64,000 bases of DNA from Alphaproteobacteria bacterium (GTDB lineage: Bacteria; Pseudomonadota; Alphaproteobacteria; JAJFIK01), in the NCBI GenBank assembly GCA_021774965.1, contig JAJFIL010000308.1, forward strand, positions 1 through 64,000. Direction: 5' to 3'. The position numbers and the translations under genes were made by a program. Numbering within the stretch: the first letter of the stretch is position 1; every line of letters starts with the position of its first letter. Below the pieces are notes generated by a model. It was not told the origin of the DNA and searched no databases. It was given only the letters and a program-made list of their open reading frames with translations. Below are positions 25,117 through 34,425 of this stretch, in pieces.

Positions 25117-25992
25117 TTGAATATGTGGTCAAAACTCGATGGATTGACGGAGCGGCTCATGCGCGGCAGCGACAGGCTATCTGTACGGTTCTGGGGCGTG
25201 CGCGGCTCCATTGCCTGCGCCGGACGAGAAACCCAAAAATATGGCGGCAACACCTCCTGCCTTGAGGTCATGTGCGGCGACCGACGGATCATTCTCGATG
25301 CGGGGTCCGGACTGCGGTACCTCGGCGAACATCTGAAGAGCCAGGACAGCGTGGAAACCGACATCCTGCTTTCTCACACACATATGGATCATATTTGCGG
25401 GCTGCCATTTTTTGCGCCCTTCCATTGCGATACAACGCGGGTGCGCCTGTGGTCGGGGCATCTGGAAAACGGTTGGACCACATCCCAGGCCGTGGACGAG
25501 CTCATGGCCGAGCCTTTGTTTCCGGTCTCCAAGGATGTGTTCAAGGCGCATGTAGAGTTTGTGGATTTCGAAGCCGGTGAAACCTTAAACCCGGCAACAG
25601 GCGTAACCATAAGAACCGCCCCGCTGAACCACCCCAACGGGGCGACAGGTTACCGGATTGAATATGGCGGCAAGTCGCTTTGCTATGTAACGGACACAGA
25701 ACATGTGCCGGGCCAGCTGGATGAAAACATCCTCAAGCTTATCGATGGGGCGGATATCTTCATTTATGATTCCAGCTATACAGATGCTGAGTTTCCAAAA
25801 TATGTCGGGTACGGACATTCCACCTGGCAAGAAGGCGTGCGCCTGGCCAAGGCTGCTGGCGTAAAAACCTTTGTGGCGTTCCATCATGATCCCTGTCACG
25901 ATGATGAGGTGATGGATCAAATCTCCCGGGAACTTAAGAAAGCCTCACCCAATGCCTTGGTTGCTCAGGAAGGCATGGTCTTAAAGCCGTGA
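25117..25992 (+). CDS. Metallo-beta-lactamase-fold hydrolase
   Basis: Putative zinc-dependent hydrolase of 291 residues, probably cytoplasmic. The fold is shown by RFWGVRGSIACAG near the N-terminus, GGNTSCLEV, the metal-binding motif HTHMDH (about residue 88), later histidines and aspartates in CYVTDTEHV, IYDSSYTD and GHSTWQEG, and AFHHDP. This arrangement resembles phosphodiesterase-like and phosphorylcholine-esterase-like members, but the substrate cannot be told. A TTG at 25117 has AAGGGG eight bases upstream; an ATG at 25123 is the alternative. The next gene starts 13 bp after the stop, so they are probably co-transcribed. Confidence 0.85.
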   Translation: MNMWSKLDGLTERLMRGSDRLSVRFWGVRGSIACAGRETQKYGGNTSCLEVMCGDRRIILDAGSGLRYLGEHLKSQDSVETDILLSHTHMDHICGLPFFAPFHCDTTRVRLWSGHLENGWTTSQAVDELMAEPLFPVSKDVFKAHVEFVDFEAGETLNPATGVTIRTAPLNHPNGATGYRIEYGGKSLCYVTDTEHVPGQLDENILKLIDGADIFIYDSSYTDAEFPKYVGYGHSTWQEGVRLAKAAGVKTFVAFHHDPCHDDEVMDQISRELKKASPNALVAQEGMVLKP

Positions 25993-26005
25993 GGGGAGCT
26001 TTATC

Positions 26006-26854
26006 GTGAAAGGTGTCAAGCCATGGCGGCAATTGCGGTTTGGCCTATCAACCCTGCTGGGCTTTAAGCAACTCGGCTTCTTCATTCCCTATCGCTATGC
26101 GGCCCAGCTTAACGAGCCGCAATCCTATCCAGCGCTAGAGCCTTTCTTTGCGGCGGGCGAGCAGCGATACGAGGATCTACTCGCACTTGCCGAAACCTAT
26201 ATTGATCAGCTTACGGATTTTTCACGCGCACCGGTGCCACCCCCGCGGCTTGATCAGGATTGGTTCCCGCGCCTTGATGCCATCGCGGCCTACAGTCTGG
26301 TGCGCAGGTGCAAGCCAGCGCGGGTCTTTGAAATAGGTTCCGGCCACTCAACGCGCTTCTTCTCCCTGGCCGTTGCGGACGCGGGGTTAGCTACCACCAT
26401 TGATACGATCGATCCCTCTCCCCGAGCGGATATTGCGCAGCTTCCCAATGTAACGCTTCATCAGAACCTGTTGCAGGATACCCCTCGCGAGTTTTGGCAG
26501 GAGGTACACGAGGGTGATTTTGTCAGCCTCGATGGCTCACATATCCTGATGCCGGGCACGGATGTGGATACGTATCTGACGAGTGTTTTGCCGCAAATTG
26601 CGGGCAAGGCCACCTTGCACATCCATGATATCACCCTGCCGGATGCCTACCCCAAGGCGTGGGGCTGGCGCGGCTATAATGAGCAAAGCGCCGTGGCGGG
26701 GCTGATTGCCAGTGGTGCCTATGAGGTCTTGTGGTCAAGTCATTACGTGACCACACGGATGGGCGCGCGCTTGGGCAATTCTCCCTTGAGCGATTTGCCG
26801 TGCTCCGACAATGCCATCGAGACCAGCCTGTGGCTGACGCCGCGTCTTAAGTAA
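26006..26854 (+). CDS. Class I SAM-dependent methyltransferase-like protein
   Basis: Product of 282 residues with a Rossmann-type SAM site: RVFEIGSGHSTRFF (about residues 110–123), TIDTIDPSPR as the acidic second strand, and DFVSLDGSHIL as motif IV, which resembles the Methyltransf_24 type. The C-terminal part (HIHDITLPDAYP, GWRGYNEQ) is conserved among alphaproteobacterial relatives as far as I recall. The start is GTG at 26006, supported by GAGGGGAG nine to sixteen bases upstream. It lies between a metallo-hydrolase and a TPR–oxygenase gene on the same strand; the substrate is unknown. Confidence 0.8.
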   Translation: MKGVKPWRQLRFGLSTLLGFKQLGFFIPYRYAAQLNEPQSYPALEPFFAAGEQRYEDLLALAETYIDQLTDFSRAPVPPPRLDQDWFPRLDAIAAYSLVRRCKPARVFEIGSGHSTRFFSLAVADAGLATTIDTIDPSPRADIAQLPNVTLHQNLLQDTPREFWQEVHEGDFVSLDGSHILMPGTDVDTYLTSVLPQIAGKATLHIHDITLPDAYPKAWGWRGYNEQSAVAGLIASGAYEVLWSSHYVTTRMGARLGNSPLSDLPCSDNAIETSLWLTPRLK

Positions 26855-26897
26855 TGTAGGCTGAGAACCTGAGACACTGGAGAGAGACCTCAGCAGC

Positions 26898-27917
26898 ATG
26901 GTTCAAGACAAGTTTCAAGCCCTCATGGAGCGCGGCATCAAACTGGCCAGGGGCGGCGGCCACGAGGCGGCAGAAGAGGTTTTCCGCAAGATCACCAAGG
27001 CTGCACCAGATTATGCGGCGGGCTGGCATAACCTGGGCAACGTGCTGGTCAAGTTGGAAAAGCACGGGCCTGCGGTCGAGGCTTTTTCAAGGGCTGCAAA
27101 ACTAGCCCCGGATAATCCGTTTGTGCTTTATGGTCTGGGGCGTGCGCTTCTTTGGGTTCATCAGTATACAGAAAGTGTTGAGCGCCTTAGCCGTGCCATA
27201 GAGTTGGCCCCCTATGAGCTTCAAATGCTATCCTACAAGATATTGGCCTTGCGCCATGCGGGGCGTGACGATGAAGCGGACGATCTGGAAGGGATCAATG
27301 ATATGATCCTGACGGTGCATGTGCCGCCCCCGCCGGAACATAGCTCGCTCCAGAGTTGGAACGAGGCTTTGCAGGAAGAGCTTCTCAATCATCCGGCGCT
27401 AACAACAGAGTTTCAAAACCGCGCCACCCGCAATGGGGCGAAGGTTGATGGTATGTTCGAAGGCAATGCCACGCCGATTTTCCGGCAGTTCGAAAAACAA
27501 GTGCGCGCCTCGTTCGAAGAAACCCTTGAGCGCATGCCAAAAAAGCCAAACCATCCTCTGCCCTTGAGCATTGCCAATAGCTACACCACGGATATGTGGG
27601 CAAATGTCATGCATGACGGCGGCCATCAGGCCCCGCATAATCATCCCAAGGGCTGGTTTTCGGCGTGTTATTACAATGCGCTGCCCGACCGCGTGACCAC
27701 TTCAGGCGATGCCCACGAGGGCTGGATCGAATTTGGCGGCACGGCTTACGATTTTCCAGAACCTGCCCACGCCCCCAAGCGGCAAATCCAGCCCGAGCCG
27801 GGTCTGATGGCGGTTTTTCCGTCTTATGTGTTCCACCGCACCATTCCTTTTTCCTCCGATCAACTCCGCATTTCCTGCGCCTTTGATGCCAAACCCGTTG
27901 GCTGGCAGCATTCCTGA
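26898..27917 (+). CDS. TPR repeat protein with C-terminal 2OG-Fe(II) oxygenase domain
   Basis: Two-part protein of 339 residues. The N-terminal half holds about three tetratricopeptide repeats (GHEAAEEVFRKITKAAPDYA, EKHGPAVEAFSRAAKLAPDN, YTESVERLSRAIELAPYEL) for protein contact. The C-terminal half (about 180–335) matches the putative 2-oxoglutarate/iron oxygenase family: PHNHPKGWFSACYYN provides the first metal histidines, GLMAVFPSYVFH the distal histidine, and LRISCAFDAKP the 2OG-binding arginine. Such proteins may hydroxylate a partner or a metabolite. It ends the short plus-strand run after the hydrolase and methyltransferase genes. Confidence 0.85.
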   Translation: MVQDKFQALMERGIKLARGGGHEAAEEVFRKITKAAPDYAAGWHNLGNVLVKLEKHGPAVEAFSRAAKLAPDNPFVLYGLGRALLWVHQYTESVERLSRAIELAPYELQMLSYKILALRHAGRDDEADDLEGINDMILTVHVPPPPEHSSLQSWNEALQEELLNHPALTTEFQNRATRNGAKVDGMFEGNATPIFRQFEKQVRASFEETLERMPKKPNHPLPLSIANSYTTDMWANVMHDGGHQAPHNHPKGWFSACYYNALPDRVTTSGDAHEGWIEFGGTAYDFPEPAHAPKRQIQPEPGLMAVFPSYVFHRTIPFSSDQLRISCAFDAKPVGWQHS

Positions 27918-28048
27918 GATCTTGTAACAAAAACTGCATCCGAATTTGCGTTCCCGTGCATCTACTTTATGCGCATTGTCGCTCAAGAGATTGAGGCAAG
28001 GCGCTGTCTTTGGTGCGAATGATGCGAATAGTGCGAACGGAGAATATC

Positions 28049-29137
28049 ATGATCAGACCTGCAAATATCCTGACCAGCACAGCGGCTGCAGCTGCGTTAA
28101 TGGCGAGCACAATCGCTTTCGCCGCCGACGATGTTGTTACCTTCGGCCCCGAGACTTATTCGGTTGAGGAATTTGAAACCGACCGTTTTATCGGAACTCT
28201 GGATATTATTGTTGAAGATCGCGCCACTATTGAAATTTCCGCAAGCGGCCTTGCCGAGCACATGAACCATCTTGAAGTAAATGCGGATGGGGACAGTGTT
28301 GAGGTCACCTATGACGATCCCCGCCGCCGCCGCAATGCCTGGTCGCGCGCCTCTTCCTGGTGGCACAATGATGATGACAGGCTGGAAGAATTTCCAACTG
28401 TAACGGTGCGCCTTCCTGCGGGCACGACCGTTGATCTTGACGGCATGGTCGGTGAGTTAAACGCTGGTGATCTGAACGGGCCCTTCAGGCTTGCTGCCAA
28501 TGGCTCACTGATTGCTGAAGTTGGCGATGTTGCCTCAGCAGACATCCAAGGCTCCGGCTCGGGAAGAGTTGAGCTTGGGGATATCGCGGGCGCGTTGCAG
28601 GTTGCGAACTCAGGCTCCGGCGATTTAACCGCAGGATCATCAAACTCAGCGGAAGTTCGCAACAGCGGATCCTCTGATATCGATCTGGGGGCCATCGCTT
28701 TGGGGCTTGACGCCCGGATGTCAGGGTCAGGCGATTTGTCAGCAGCAAGCGTCAATGGTCCCGTATCCATCAACCTCTCCGGCAGTGGCAACGCCCTGAT
28801 TGACGGTGGCAACGCCACAGGTTTTGAAGTTTCAACTTCTGGCTCTGGCGACATCCGGTTTGAAGGGTCGACCACAAGCGCAAGCCTACAAACCCGGGGC
28901 TCGGGCGAGATTGAGTTGGAGCGCGTGAACGGCCCCGTGGAAATCAACACCACCGGCAGTGGTGATGTGAGCATTGACGAAGGCCGCGCCGAGGGCCTGC
29001 AGGTGACGATCCGCGGCTCTGGTGACGTGGATTTCGGCGGCACGGCGGTGAATGCCATCACCTCGGTTACAGGCTCCGGTGATCTGCATATCGATACCTA
29101 CGAAGGCCGCACCAGCTCCAGGCGTACTGGCGGCTGA
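28049..29137 (+). CDS. Exported GIN-domain (DUF2807) beta-helix protein 1
   Basis: The 362-residue protein has a signal peptide (MIRPANILTSTAAAAALMAS, cleaved after AFA), a conserved head beginning FGPETYSVEEFETDRFIGTL, and a long body of short repeats with the recurring SGSGD/GSG turns every 18–21 residues. This is the pattern of the DUF2807 'head GIN domain' right-handed beta-helix, and it should be periplasmic or surface-located. The start at 28049 has CGGAG upstream; a longer frame from 28010 has no signal peptide. The C-terminal block with SIDEGRAEGLQV and FGGTAV recurs in the next gene, so the two are tandem paralogues. The role is unknown. Confidence 0.82.
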   Translation: MIRPANILTSTAAAAALMASTIAFAADDVVTFGPETYSVEEFETDRFIGTLDIIVEDRATIEISASGLAEHMNHLEVNADGDSVEVTYDDPRRRRNAWSRASSWWHNDDDRLEEFPTVTVRLPAGTTVDLDGMVGELNAGDLNGPFRLAANGSLIAEVGDVASADIQGSGSGRVELGDIAGALQVANSGSGDLTAGSSNSAEVRNSGSSDIDLGAIALGLDARMSGSGDLSAASVNGPVSINLSGSGNALIDGGNATGFEVSTSGSGDIRFEGSTTSASLQTRGSGEIELERVNGPVEINTTGSGDVSIDEGRAEGLQVTIRGSGDVDFGGTAVNAITSVTGSGDLHIDTYEGRTSSRRTGG

Positions 29138-29150
29138 GCTATCTGTGCTG

Positions 29151-29176
29151 AAAGCCCCGGAGTTCTGGGGTTTTTT
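29151..29176 (+). terminator. Terminator between the two GIN-domain genes
   Basis: AAAGCCCC / GGGG arms around GGAGTTCT, then six T residues, 14 bp after the first gene's stop. Confidence 0.75.
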
Positions 29177-29276
29177 GGCATAACAAAATCGATGACTAGT
29201 TTTGCGTTCCGGCGCGCCGCATTTGTGACCACTATCTTTGTATTGAATAAGCCTGCGGGACTTGAGGAGAACGAGA

Positions 29277-30212
29277 ATGACTAAATCCACCCTGATGAGC
29301 AGTGCTGCCGCCCTGGCCCTTTTGGGCACCATCATGGTCTCTGCTACCGCCTATGCGCAGGACGAAGAGGTCCCGTTTGGCCCAGAGACCTATGAGGTGG
29401 ATGATTTCGACGTTGATAGTTTTATCGGCACCATCGAGATCCTCGTTGAAGACCGCAGCACGATTGAGGTTTCCGCCGTGGGATCCGCCGAACACATGGA
29501 AAACTTCCACGTGGATCAAAGCGGCGATGCTGTCGAGGTATCCTACGACCGGGATGATTTCCGCTGGAACGATTGGTCCACCTGGGTTTCCTGGTGGGGC
29601 GCGAACACTGTGAAAATCTCGGACTACCCTGTTGTCACGGTGCGTGTGCCCGAAGGCACATCGGTTGAAGTCGACAGCATGACCGGCAATTTCACCGCAG
29701 GCGACCTGAACGGTGAATTGAATTTTGACGGTGCCGGCGCAATCGATGCCACCATCGGCACGTTGCAAACTGCAAATATCGATGTTGCCGGGGCAGCAGA
29801 CATCACCCTTGGCGATGTGGCCGGTTCTGTCACCATTTCGATTGCCGGGGCAGCTGATGTACATGGCCAGTCCGCAGGCTCCCTCGATTTAGAGATGAGC
29901 GGGGCCAGCGATGTCAGCTTCGGCCATGTGGCAAACGATCTTGATATTTCCATTGCAGGCGTCGGCGACGTGGATGTGACAAGCGTCAACGGTGTGGTGG
30001 ATATTTCCATTGCCGGCGCAGGTGAGGTCAGCATCGATGAGGGCCGTGCTGAGGAATTTGATGTTTCCATCTCCGGCTCTGGCGAGGTCTTTTTCGGCGG
30101 CACCGCAGTGGATCCAGATATTTCCATCGCAGGTTCTGGCGAGGTGCGCATTCACGATTATGAAGGCGAACTGGATCACAGCGGCATGGGCCACGTGGAA
30201 ATCGGTAGCTAA
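29277..30212 (+). CDS. Exported GIN-domain (DUF2807) beta-helix protein 2
   Basis: Paralogue of the preceding gene, 311 residues, about one helical repeat set shorter. Signal peptide MTKSTLMSSAAALALLGTIM is cleaved after AYA. The head FGPETYEVDDFDVDSFIGTI and the tail (SIDEGRAEEFDV, FFGGTAV, IHDYEG) match gene 1, while its repeats use AGAAD/AGVGD/AGAGE turns in place of SGSGD. A GAGGAGAACGAGA sequence precedes the ATG at 29277. It has its own terminator at 30240, and a terminator separates it from gene 1, so the two can be expressed separately. Confidence 0.82.
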   Translation: MTKSTLMSSAAALALLGTIMVSATAYAQDEEVPFGPETYEVDDFDVDSFIGTIEILVEDRSTIEVSAVGSAEHMENFHVDQSGDAVEVSYDRDDFRWNDWSTWVSWWGANTVKISDYPVVTVRVPEGTSVEVDSMTGNFTAGDLNGELNFDGAGAIDATIGTLQTANIDVAGAADITLGDVAGSVTISIAGAADVHGQSAGSLDLEMSGASDVSFGHVANDLDISIAGVGDVDVTSVNGVVDISIAGAGEVSIDEGRAEEFDVSISGSGEVFFGGTAVDPDISIAGSGEVRIHDYEGELDHSGMGHVEIGS

Positions 30213-30239
30213 GTTTCCCCTACGGCAAAAATCACATCG

Positions 30240-30277
30240 CGGCCTTGGTTTGCCGTTTTTGCAGCCAAGGCCGTTTT
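30240..30277 (+). terminator. Terminator of GIN-domain gene 2
   Basis: Perfect 9-bp stem CGGCCTTGG / CCAAGGCCG with a 16-base loop, followed by TTTTG, 27 bp after the stop codon. Confidence 0.85.
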
Positions 30278-30343
30278 GCATGTAGTCTTCACCCAACAAA
30301 GAACACAAGTTGGCCAACAAACAAGTTGGGAAGGGCAAAGCTC

Positions 30344-32089
30344 ATGCATGATCTGGTCATACGAGGCGGCAAGATTGTCGATGGCACGGGAAGCGCTCCC
30401 TTCATCGGCGATGTAGCCATCAAGGGCGGCATCATTGTGGAAGTTGCCAACCGCGATAAAGGCGAAGCTGCAGGGGCTGCGGTGCGGGACATGGACGTCG
30501 ATGGCCTGGTGGTCACCCCGGGCTGGGTTGATATCCATACCCATTATGACGCCCAAGCCACGTGGGACCCTTACTTTACACCTTCCAGCTGGCACGGGGT
30601 CACTTCTTGTGTGATGGGCAATTGCGGTGTGGGCTTTGCCCCCGCAGCACCAAACCAACACGAAATACTGATCGATCTGATGGAAGGGGTGGAAGACATC
30701 CCCGGCGCAGCATTGACCGAAGGCATGGAATGGTCGTGGGAAACTTTCCCCGAATACCTGTCCGCCATTGAGGCCAAACCCCACGTCATCGATTTCGGCA
30801 CGCAAGTTCCCCACGGCGCAGTGCGTACTTACGTGATGGGCGAACGGGGCGTTGCCAATGAGGATGCCACCGCAGAAGACATCGCGCGCATGGCCAAAAT
30901 TGTGCGCGAGGGACTGGACGCAGGCGCCATGGGTTTTTCCACCTCGCGGACGTCGATTCACAAGTCAAAGTCCGGCGAACACGTGCCCGGCACTTATGCC
31001 GCTATGGACGAAGTGTTCGGCCTGGGCTCAGCGCTTAAAGATACCGGCAAGGGCGTCTTCCAGATGGCCATTGAACATCATGAGGCGGATGAAAACTTCC
31101 CCTGGATGAAAAAACTGGCGCAGGAAACTGGCCGCCCGGTGCTGTTCAATTTGGTGCAGGCCGACAAAGCCCCTGACAAATGGAAGACCATGCTGAGACT
31201 GCTGGACGAAGCGGGCAAGGAAGGCGTGCCCATCTACGGTCAAACAGCGGGACGTCCGGTGGGGCTTTTGCTCAACTGGCGCGCTTCGGTGCATCCGTTT
31301 GTTCTGTGCGCCACCTGGCAGGCGATGAAAGACCTTCCGTGGGAAGAACAATTGGCGAAGCTGAAAACGCCAGAGACCCGCGCGGCCATGTGTTCAGACG
31401 AGGTGCATTTCTGGGATGATTTTGTGCATCTCATCATGACTGGCCATCACAAGATGTTCCCGCTGGGACCAGAGCAGAACTATGAGCCAGGACCGGAAAT
31501 GTCCGCCGAAGGCATTGCCAAAGCCACAGGCCAGAACCCGCGGGAGATCGTCTATGATGCGCTGATGCGGGACAACGGGGAAGGCATTGTCTATTTCCCT
31601 CTGTTCAATTATTCCAACGGCGATTTTGACGTGTTGCGGCAGCTTATTGATCACCCGCGCACGGGGCTCTCTCTATCGGATGGCGGGGCTCATTGCGCCA
31701 CCATTGCAGATGCCTCCATCCCTACGTTCATGATCACCCACTGGACGCGGGACAGAACGCGGGGCGAGAAATTCCCACTGGAAAAAATGGTCCGTATGCA
31801 GACCCATGATACGGCTCGGCTGTTCGGTCTTAATGATCGCGGGGTGCTTGCGCCGGGCTACCGCGCCGATGTCAACGTTATCGATTATGACAAGCTGGCG
31901 CTGGCCCGCGCGCATCTGGCCTGGGATCTGCCCACGGGCGCGAAACGATACGTCCAGCGTGCGGAAGGCTATGTGGCCACGGTGGTGGCGGGCATTCCGA
32001 CCTATGAAGGCGGCGAAGCGACCGGTGCGTTGCCGGGGAAACTCTTGCGCGGTGCGCAGGCGGGCCCCATGGTACGGGCTGCAGAGTAG
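30344..32089 (+). CDS. Amidohydrolase, N-acyl-D-amino-acid deacylase family
   Basis: Metal-dependent amidohydrolase of 581 residues, probably cytoplasmic; relatives remove the acyl group from N-acyl-D-amino acids. It has the DLVIRGGKIVDGTG opening beta-sandwich, the HTHYDAQATWDP metal motif (about residue 65), the SWHGVTSCVMGNCGVGFAP cysteine-containing motif of the D-aminoacylase group, HHEADENFPW, LSDGGAHC (the catalytic aspartate) and the closing GYRADVNVIDYD sandwich. The start at 30344 is preceded by AAGGGC; the upstream frame is not used. Length is slightly above classical D-aminoacylases. The exact substrate is uncertain. Confidence 0.87.
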   Translation: MHDLVIRGGKIVDGTGSAPFIGDVAIKGGIIVEVANRDKGEAAGAAVRDMDVDGLVVTPGWVDIHTHYDAQATWDPYFTPSSWHGVTSCVMGNCGVGFAPAAPNQHEILIDLMEGVEDIPGAALTEGMEWSWETFPEYLSAIEAKPHVIDFGTQVPHGAVRTYVMGERGVANEDATAEDIARMAKIVREGLDAGAMGFSTSRTSIHKSKSGEHVPGTYAAMDEVFGLGSALKDTGKGVFQMAIEHHEADENFPWMKKLAQETGRPVLFNLVQADKAPDKWKTMLRLLDEAGKEGVPIYGQTAGRPVGLLLNWRASVHPFVLCATWQAMKDLPWEEQLAKLKTPETRAAMCSDEVHFWDDFVHLIMTGHHKMFPLGPEQNYEPGPEMSAEGIAKATGQNPREIVYDALMRDNGEGIVYFPLFNYSNGDFDVLRQLIDHPRTGLSLSDGGAHCATIADASIPTFMITHWTRDRTRGEKFPLEKMVRMQTHDTARLFGLNDRGVLAPGYRADVNVIDYDKLALARAHLAWDLPTGAKRYVQRAEGYVATVVAGIPTYEGGEATGALPGKLLRGAQAGPMVRAAE

Positions 32090-32109
32090 GGGGGCTCTCT
32101 TCTTAGGGC

Positions 32110-32441
32110 GTCATTCCGGGACTTGATCTACTAGTGTCCGGTTTAAATCCAAATGACCCATGAACATACCACGTGCCTTCGGCATCCTCCTCTCCCTAAC
32201 CCTCCCCCACGCTGGGGGGAGGGGATGAAGCCCGCATGTTTTCACCAAAAAACACCTCCCCCTTCAGGATGGGGGAGGTCCGAGCAAAGCGAGGGGTGGC
32301 CAATCATCATTGGGGCACAAACGAATACAGAGTCTCAGAGTCTCAGTTTTGGCAATCAACGTCGTTCCCAACGAACTACAGCACTCGAAGCATAACCTGC
32401 CGAGTTAAACCGGACAGTAGTGGATCAAGCCCCGATATGAC
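32110..32441. repeat. MITE-like element with 37-bp terminal inverted repeats
   Basis: This 332-bp unit lies between the convergent genes ending at 32089 and 32473. Its ends (32110–32146 and 32405–32441) are inverted repeats matching at 32 of 37 positions by hand count. The interior has two GC-rich stems, one around CCCTCCCCC/GGGGGGAGGGG (32200–32224) and one CACCTCCCCC/GGGGGAGGT (32252–32279). A homologous copy lies at 47504–47808. It contains no transposase and no credible protein; small frames inside it are chance. Similarity between copies runs a few bases past the right end. Confidence 0.75.
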
Positions 32442-32472
32442 GTAAACTTTGAGTTCGAATTATCCTCGGTGA

Positions 32473-33141
32473 CTACCCCACCAAACCCCATACAAAATTC
32501 CCCACCAGGAACCCGCCCACCAGAACCAGCGCCCATTTCATGATGCGCGCGGCGTAGTCGCGGATGAGCGCGTTGACCTCGCCCAAGTACCGCTGGCTGG
32601 TCTCGCGCCAGGCAAAGAAGGCAGCCCAGATCGCGAAGAACGGCAGAAATGCCATCACGTTGTAATAGATCACCCCGGCCCAGACCCATGCGGCATTAGG
32701 AGCAGCTTCTACCACTTGAGATACGGCGAGGGCATAGGCAGCGGCGATGGGGAGTTTTGTAAATGTCAGCCCGATGCCGATGATGAACCAGCCAAGGGTT
32801 GAGTGATCGCCGGGGTCTTTGAAATGGGGACGGGGTCCGGGAGCGGCGGGCATCATGACCCCCATGATGAGCATCAGGATGCCCACGCCCAGCAGAATGA
32901 AAGAGGCTTGATGCTCAATGGCGCTGAGCAGTTGGCCCAACTGTGATGCGCCGCCTGCGGCAAAGGCCAGCCCGCCCAGGAAATGTGTACCCAACATGCC
33001 GAGTGAAAATGCTGCGCCATGGGCGATGGGATGCGGCCTGCCCAGCACGAAGATCAGCATCAACATGACGGGGAAGTTCAGCGTGTCCCACAGGGCCAGC
33101 GCCGTTACCGATCCCCATACGTCCATTGGTATGCCGGTCAA
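32473..33141 (-). CDS. Polytopic inner-membrane protein, possibly GAP/LysE-like
   Basis: Hydrophobic protein of about 222 residues with roughly six predicted membrane segments: WDTLNFPVMLMLIFVLG, SLGMLGTHFLGGLAFAAG, FILLGVGILMLIMGVMM, LGWFIIGIGLTFTKLPIA, WVWAGVIYYNVMAFLPFFAI and ALVLVGGFLVGNFVWGLVG. The GRPHPIAHG loop and overall layout recall the GAP/LysE-like transporter group, but I hold this loosely. A TTG at 33141 is preceded by AAGGAAG at good spacing; an ATG at 33126 is the alternative. It ends next to the MITE-like element. Confidence 0.65.
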   Translation of the reverse strand: MTGIPMDVWGSVTALALWDTLNFPVMLMLIFVLGRPHPIAHGAAFSLGMLGTHFLGGLAFAAGGASQLGQLLSAIEHQASFILLGVGILMLIMGVMMPAAPGPRPHFKDPGDHSTLGWFIIGIGLTFTKLPIAAAYALAVSQVVEAAPNAAWVWAGVIYYNVMAFLPFFAIWAAFFAWRETSQRYLGEVNALIRDYAARIMKWALVLVGGFLVGNFVWGLVG

Positions 33142-33210
33142 TATGCTTCCTTCGAGGCGTTGATCTTATGAGTGCCAGCGCGGCATCGCGCCAGCTTGGA
33201 GCCTTCGCCC

Positions 33211-34425
33211 CTACTCATACCTCAATGCATCGATGGGGTTAAGGCGTGCGGCGCGTTGGGCGGGGAAAAATCCGAAGATGACCCCGATGAGGGCGGAAAA
33301 AACCACGGCGATGATAGTGGCCGTCGTGCTTACCACAAAGGGAAAGCCCAGGCCCCAGGCAGCAAGGAAAGACATGCTCATGCCAAAGCCTACACCCAGT
33401 ATGCCACCCATGACGGACAAGAGGATCGCTTCGACCAGGAACTGCGTCAGCACGTTTCCTTCCTGGGCGCCAATGGCCAGGCGGATACCAATCTCCCGTG
33501 TGCGCTCGGTGACCGAGACCAGCATGACATTCATCACGCCAATGCCGCCCACAATCAGGCTAATGCCGGCAACGGCTGAGACCAGCGCCAGCATGACACC
33601 TGTGATCTGCTCAAACTGCTCCTGCACCTGTTTGAGGTCCTGCATGAAGAAGTCGTTTTCTTCCCCCTCGCGCAGGCGGTGGCGTTGGCGCATGAGAGCG
33701 GTGACATCTTCAACGGATTCTTCCGTGGCATCTGCGGCAATACCGGACATGAAGATCAACGTAATATCGCGTGTCCCGGCGATACGTCTTTGCACGAACA
33801 ACAATGGCGCAAGGATGAAATCATCCTGATCCTGACCAAACGTGTCCGCGCCCTTTTCTTCCAACACGCCGATGACCTCGCAGGAAACATTGCCCCCGGC
33901 GATCAGTCGAATTTGCGCCCCGATGGGATTTTGCGCGCCGAAAAGCTCCCGTCGCGGGGTCTCCCCAATGATGCAGGCGGGTCTGCCGCCGCGCAGCTCT
34001 CCGCTGGTAAAGCTGCGCCCCAATTCAACATCCAGATTGCGAATGGTGAGATAGTCATTGTCGGTGCCGCGAACGGAGGAATAATAATTCTCGTTGCCAT
34101 AAACCACGGTTGCCACCTGGGTCAGCACGCCAGTGGCCATGGTGATGGTGGGCACTTGTTCGCGTAGGGCATCCACATCGGCTTGAGTGAACATGGTCAC
34201 AAGGCGGTTGGCGCTGCCCTGATTTTCATTGCCGGGAATAAGCGCAATCAGGTTGCTGCCCAGATCAGAAAGATCATTCTGCACTTGCAGGGTGGCCCCT
34301 TGCCCCAGGGAGACCACGATGATCACAGCACCCACGCCGATGATAATGCCGAGGGTTGTCAAAAAAGATCGCAGCAGATTGGCGCGAATTTCACGAATAG
34401 CAATGCCAAGTGTCGATAGAAACAT
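33211..34425 (-). CDS. MacB-type ABC transporter permease
   Basis: Inner-membrane subunit of a MacAB-type mechanotransmission transporter. The 404-residue protein has the standard four-helix plan: one N-terminal helix (SFLTTLGIIIGVGAVIIVVSL), a large periplasmic domain (about 45–280), then three C-terminal helices in the FtsX domain (LALVSAVAGISLIVGGIGVMNV, with the conserved SVTERTREIGIRLAIGA loop). It overlaps the ATPase gene by one base (TAATG), so translation is coupled. The cargo cannot be told; relatives export macrolides, peptides or lipoproteins. No TolC-like gene is nearby. Confidence 0.9.
   Translation of the reverse strand: MFLSTLGIAIREIRANLLRSFLTTLGIIIGVGAVIIVVSLGQGATLQVQNDLSDLGSNLIALIPGNENQGSANRLVTMFTQADVDALREQVPTITMATGVLTQVATVVYGNENYYSSVRGTDNDYLTIRNLDVELGRSFTSGELRGGRPACIIGETPRRELFGAQNPIGAQIRLIAGGNVSCEVIGVLEEKGADTFGQDQDDFILAPLLFVQRRIAGTRDITLIFMSGIAADATEESVEDVTALMRQRHRLREGEENDFFMQDLKQVQEQFEQITGVMLALVSAVAGISLIVGGIGVMNVMLVSVTERTREIGIRLAIGAQEGNVLTQFLVEAILLSVMGGILGVGFGMSMSFLAAWGLGFPFVVSTTATIIAVVFSALIGVIFGFFPAQRAARLNPIDALRYE

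Noticed and set aside
32153-32445. Small plus-strand frames of 69–80 codons
   Set aside because: They fall inside the MITE-like element, and the homologous copy at 47.5 kb does not preserve the frames.
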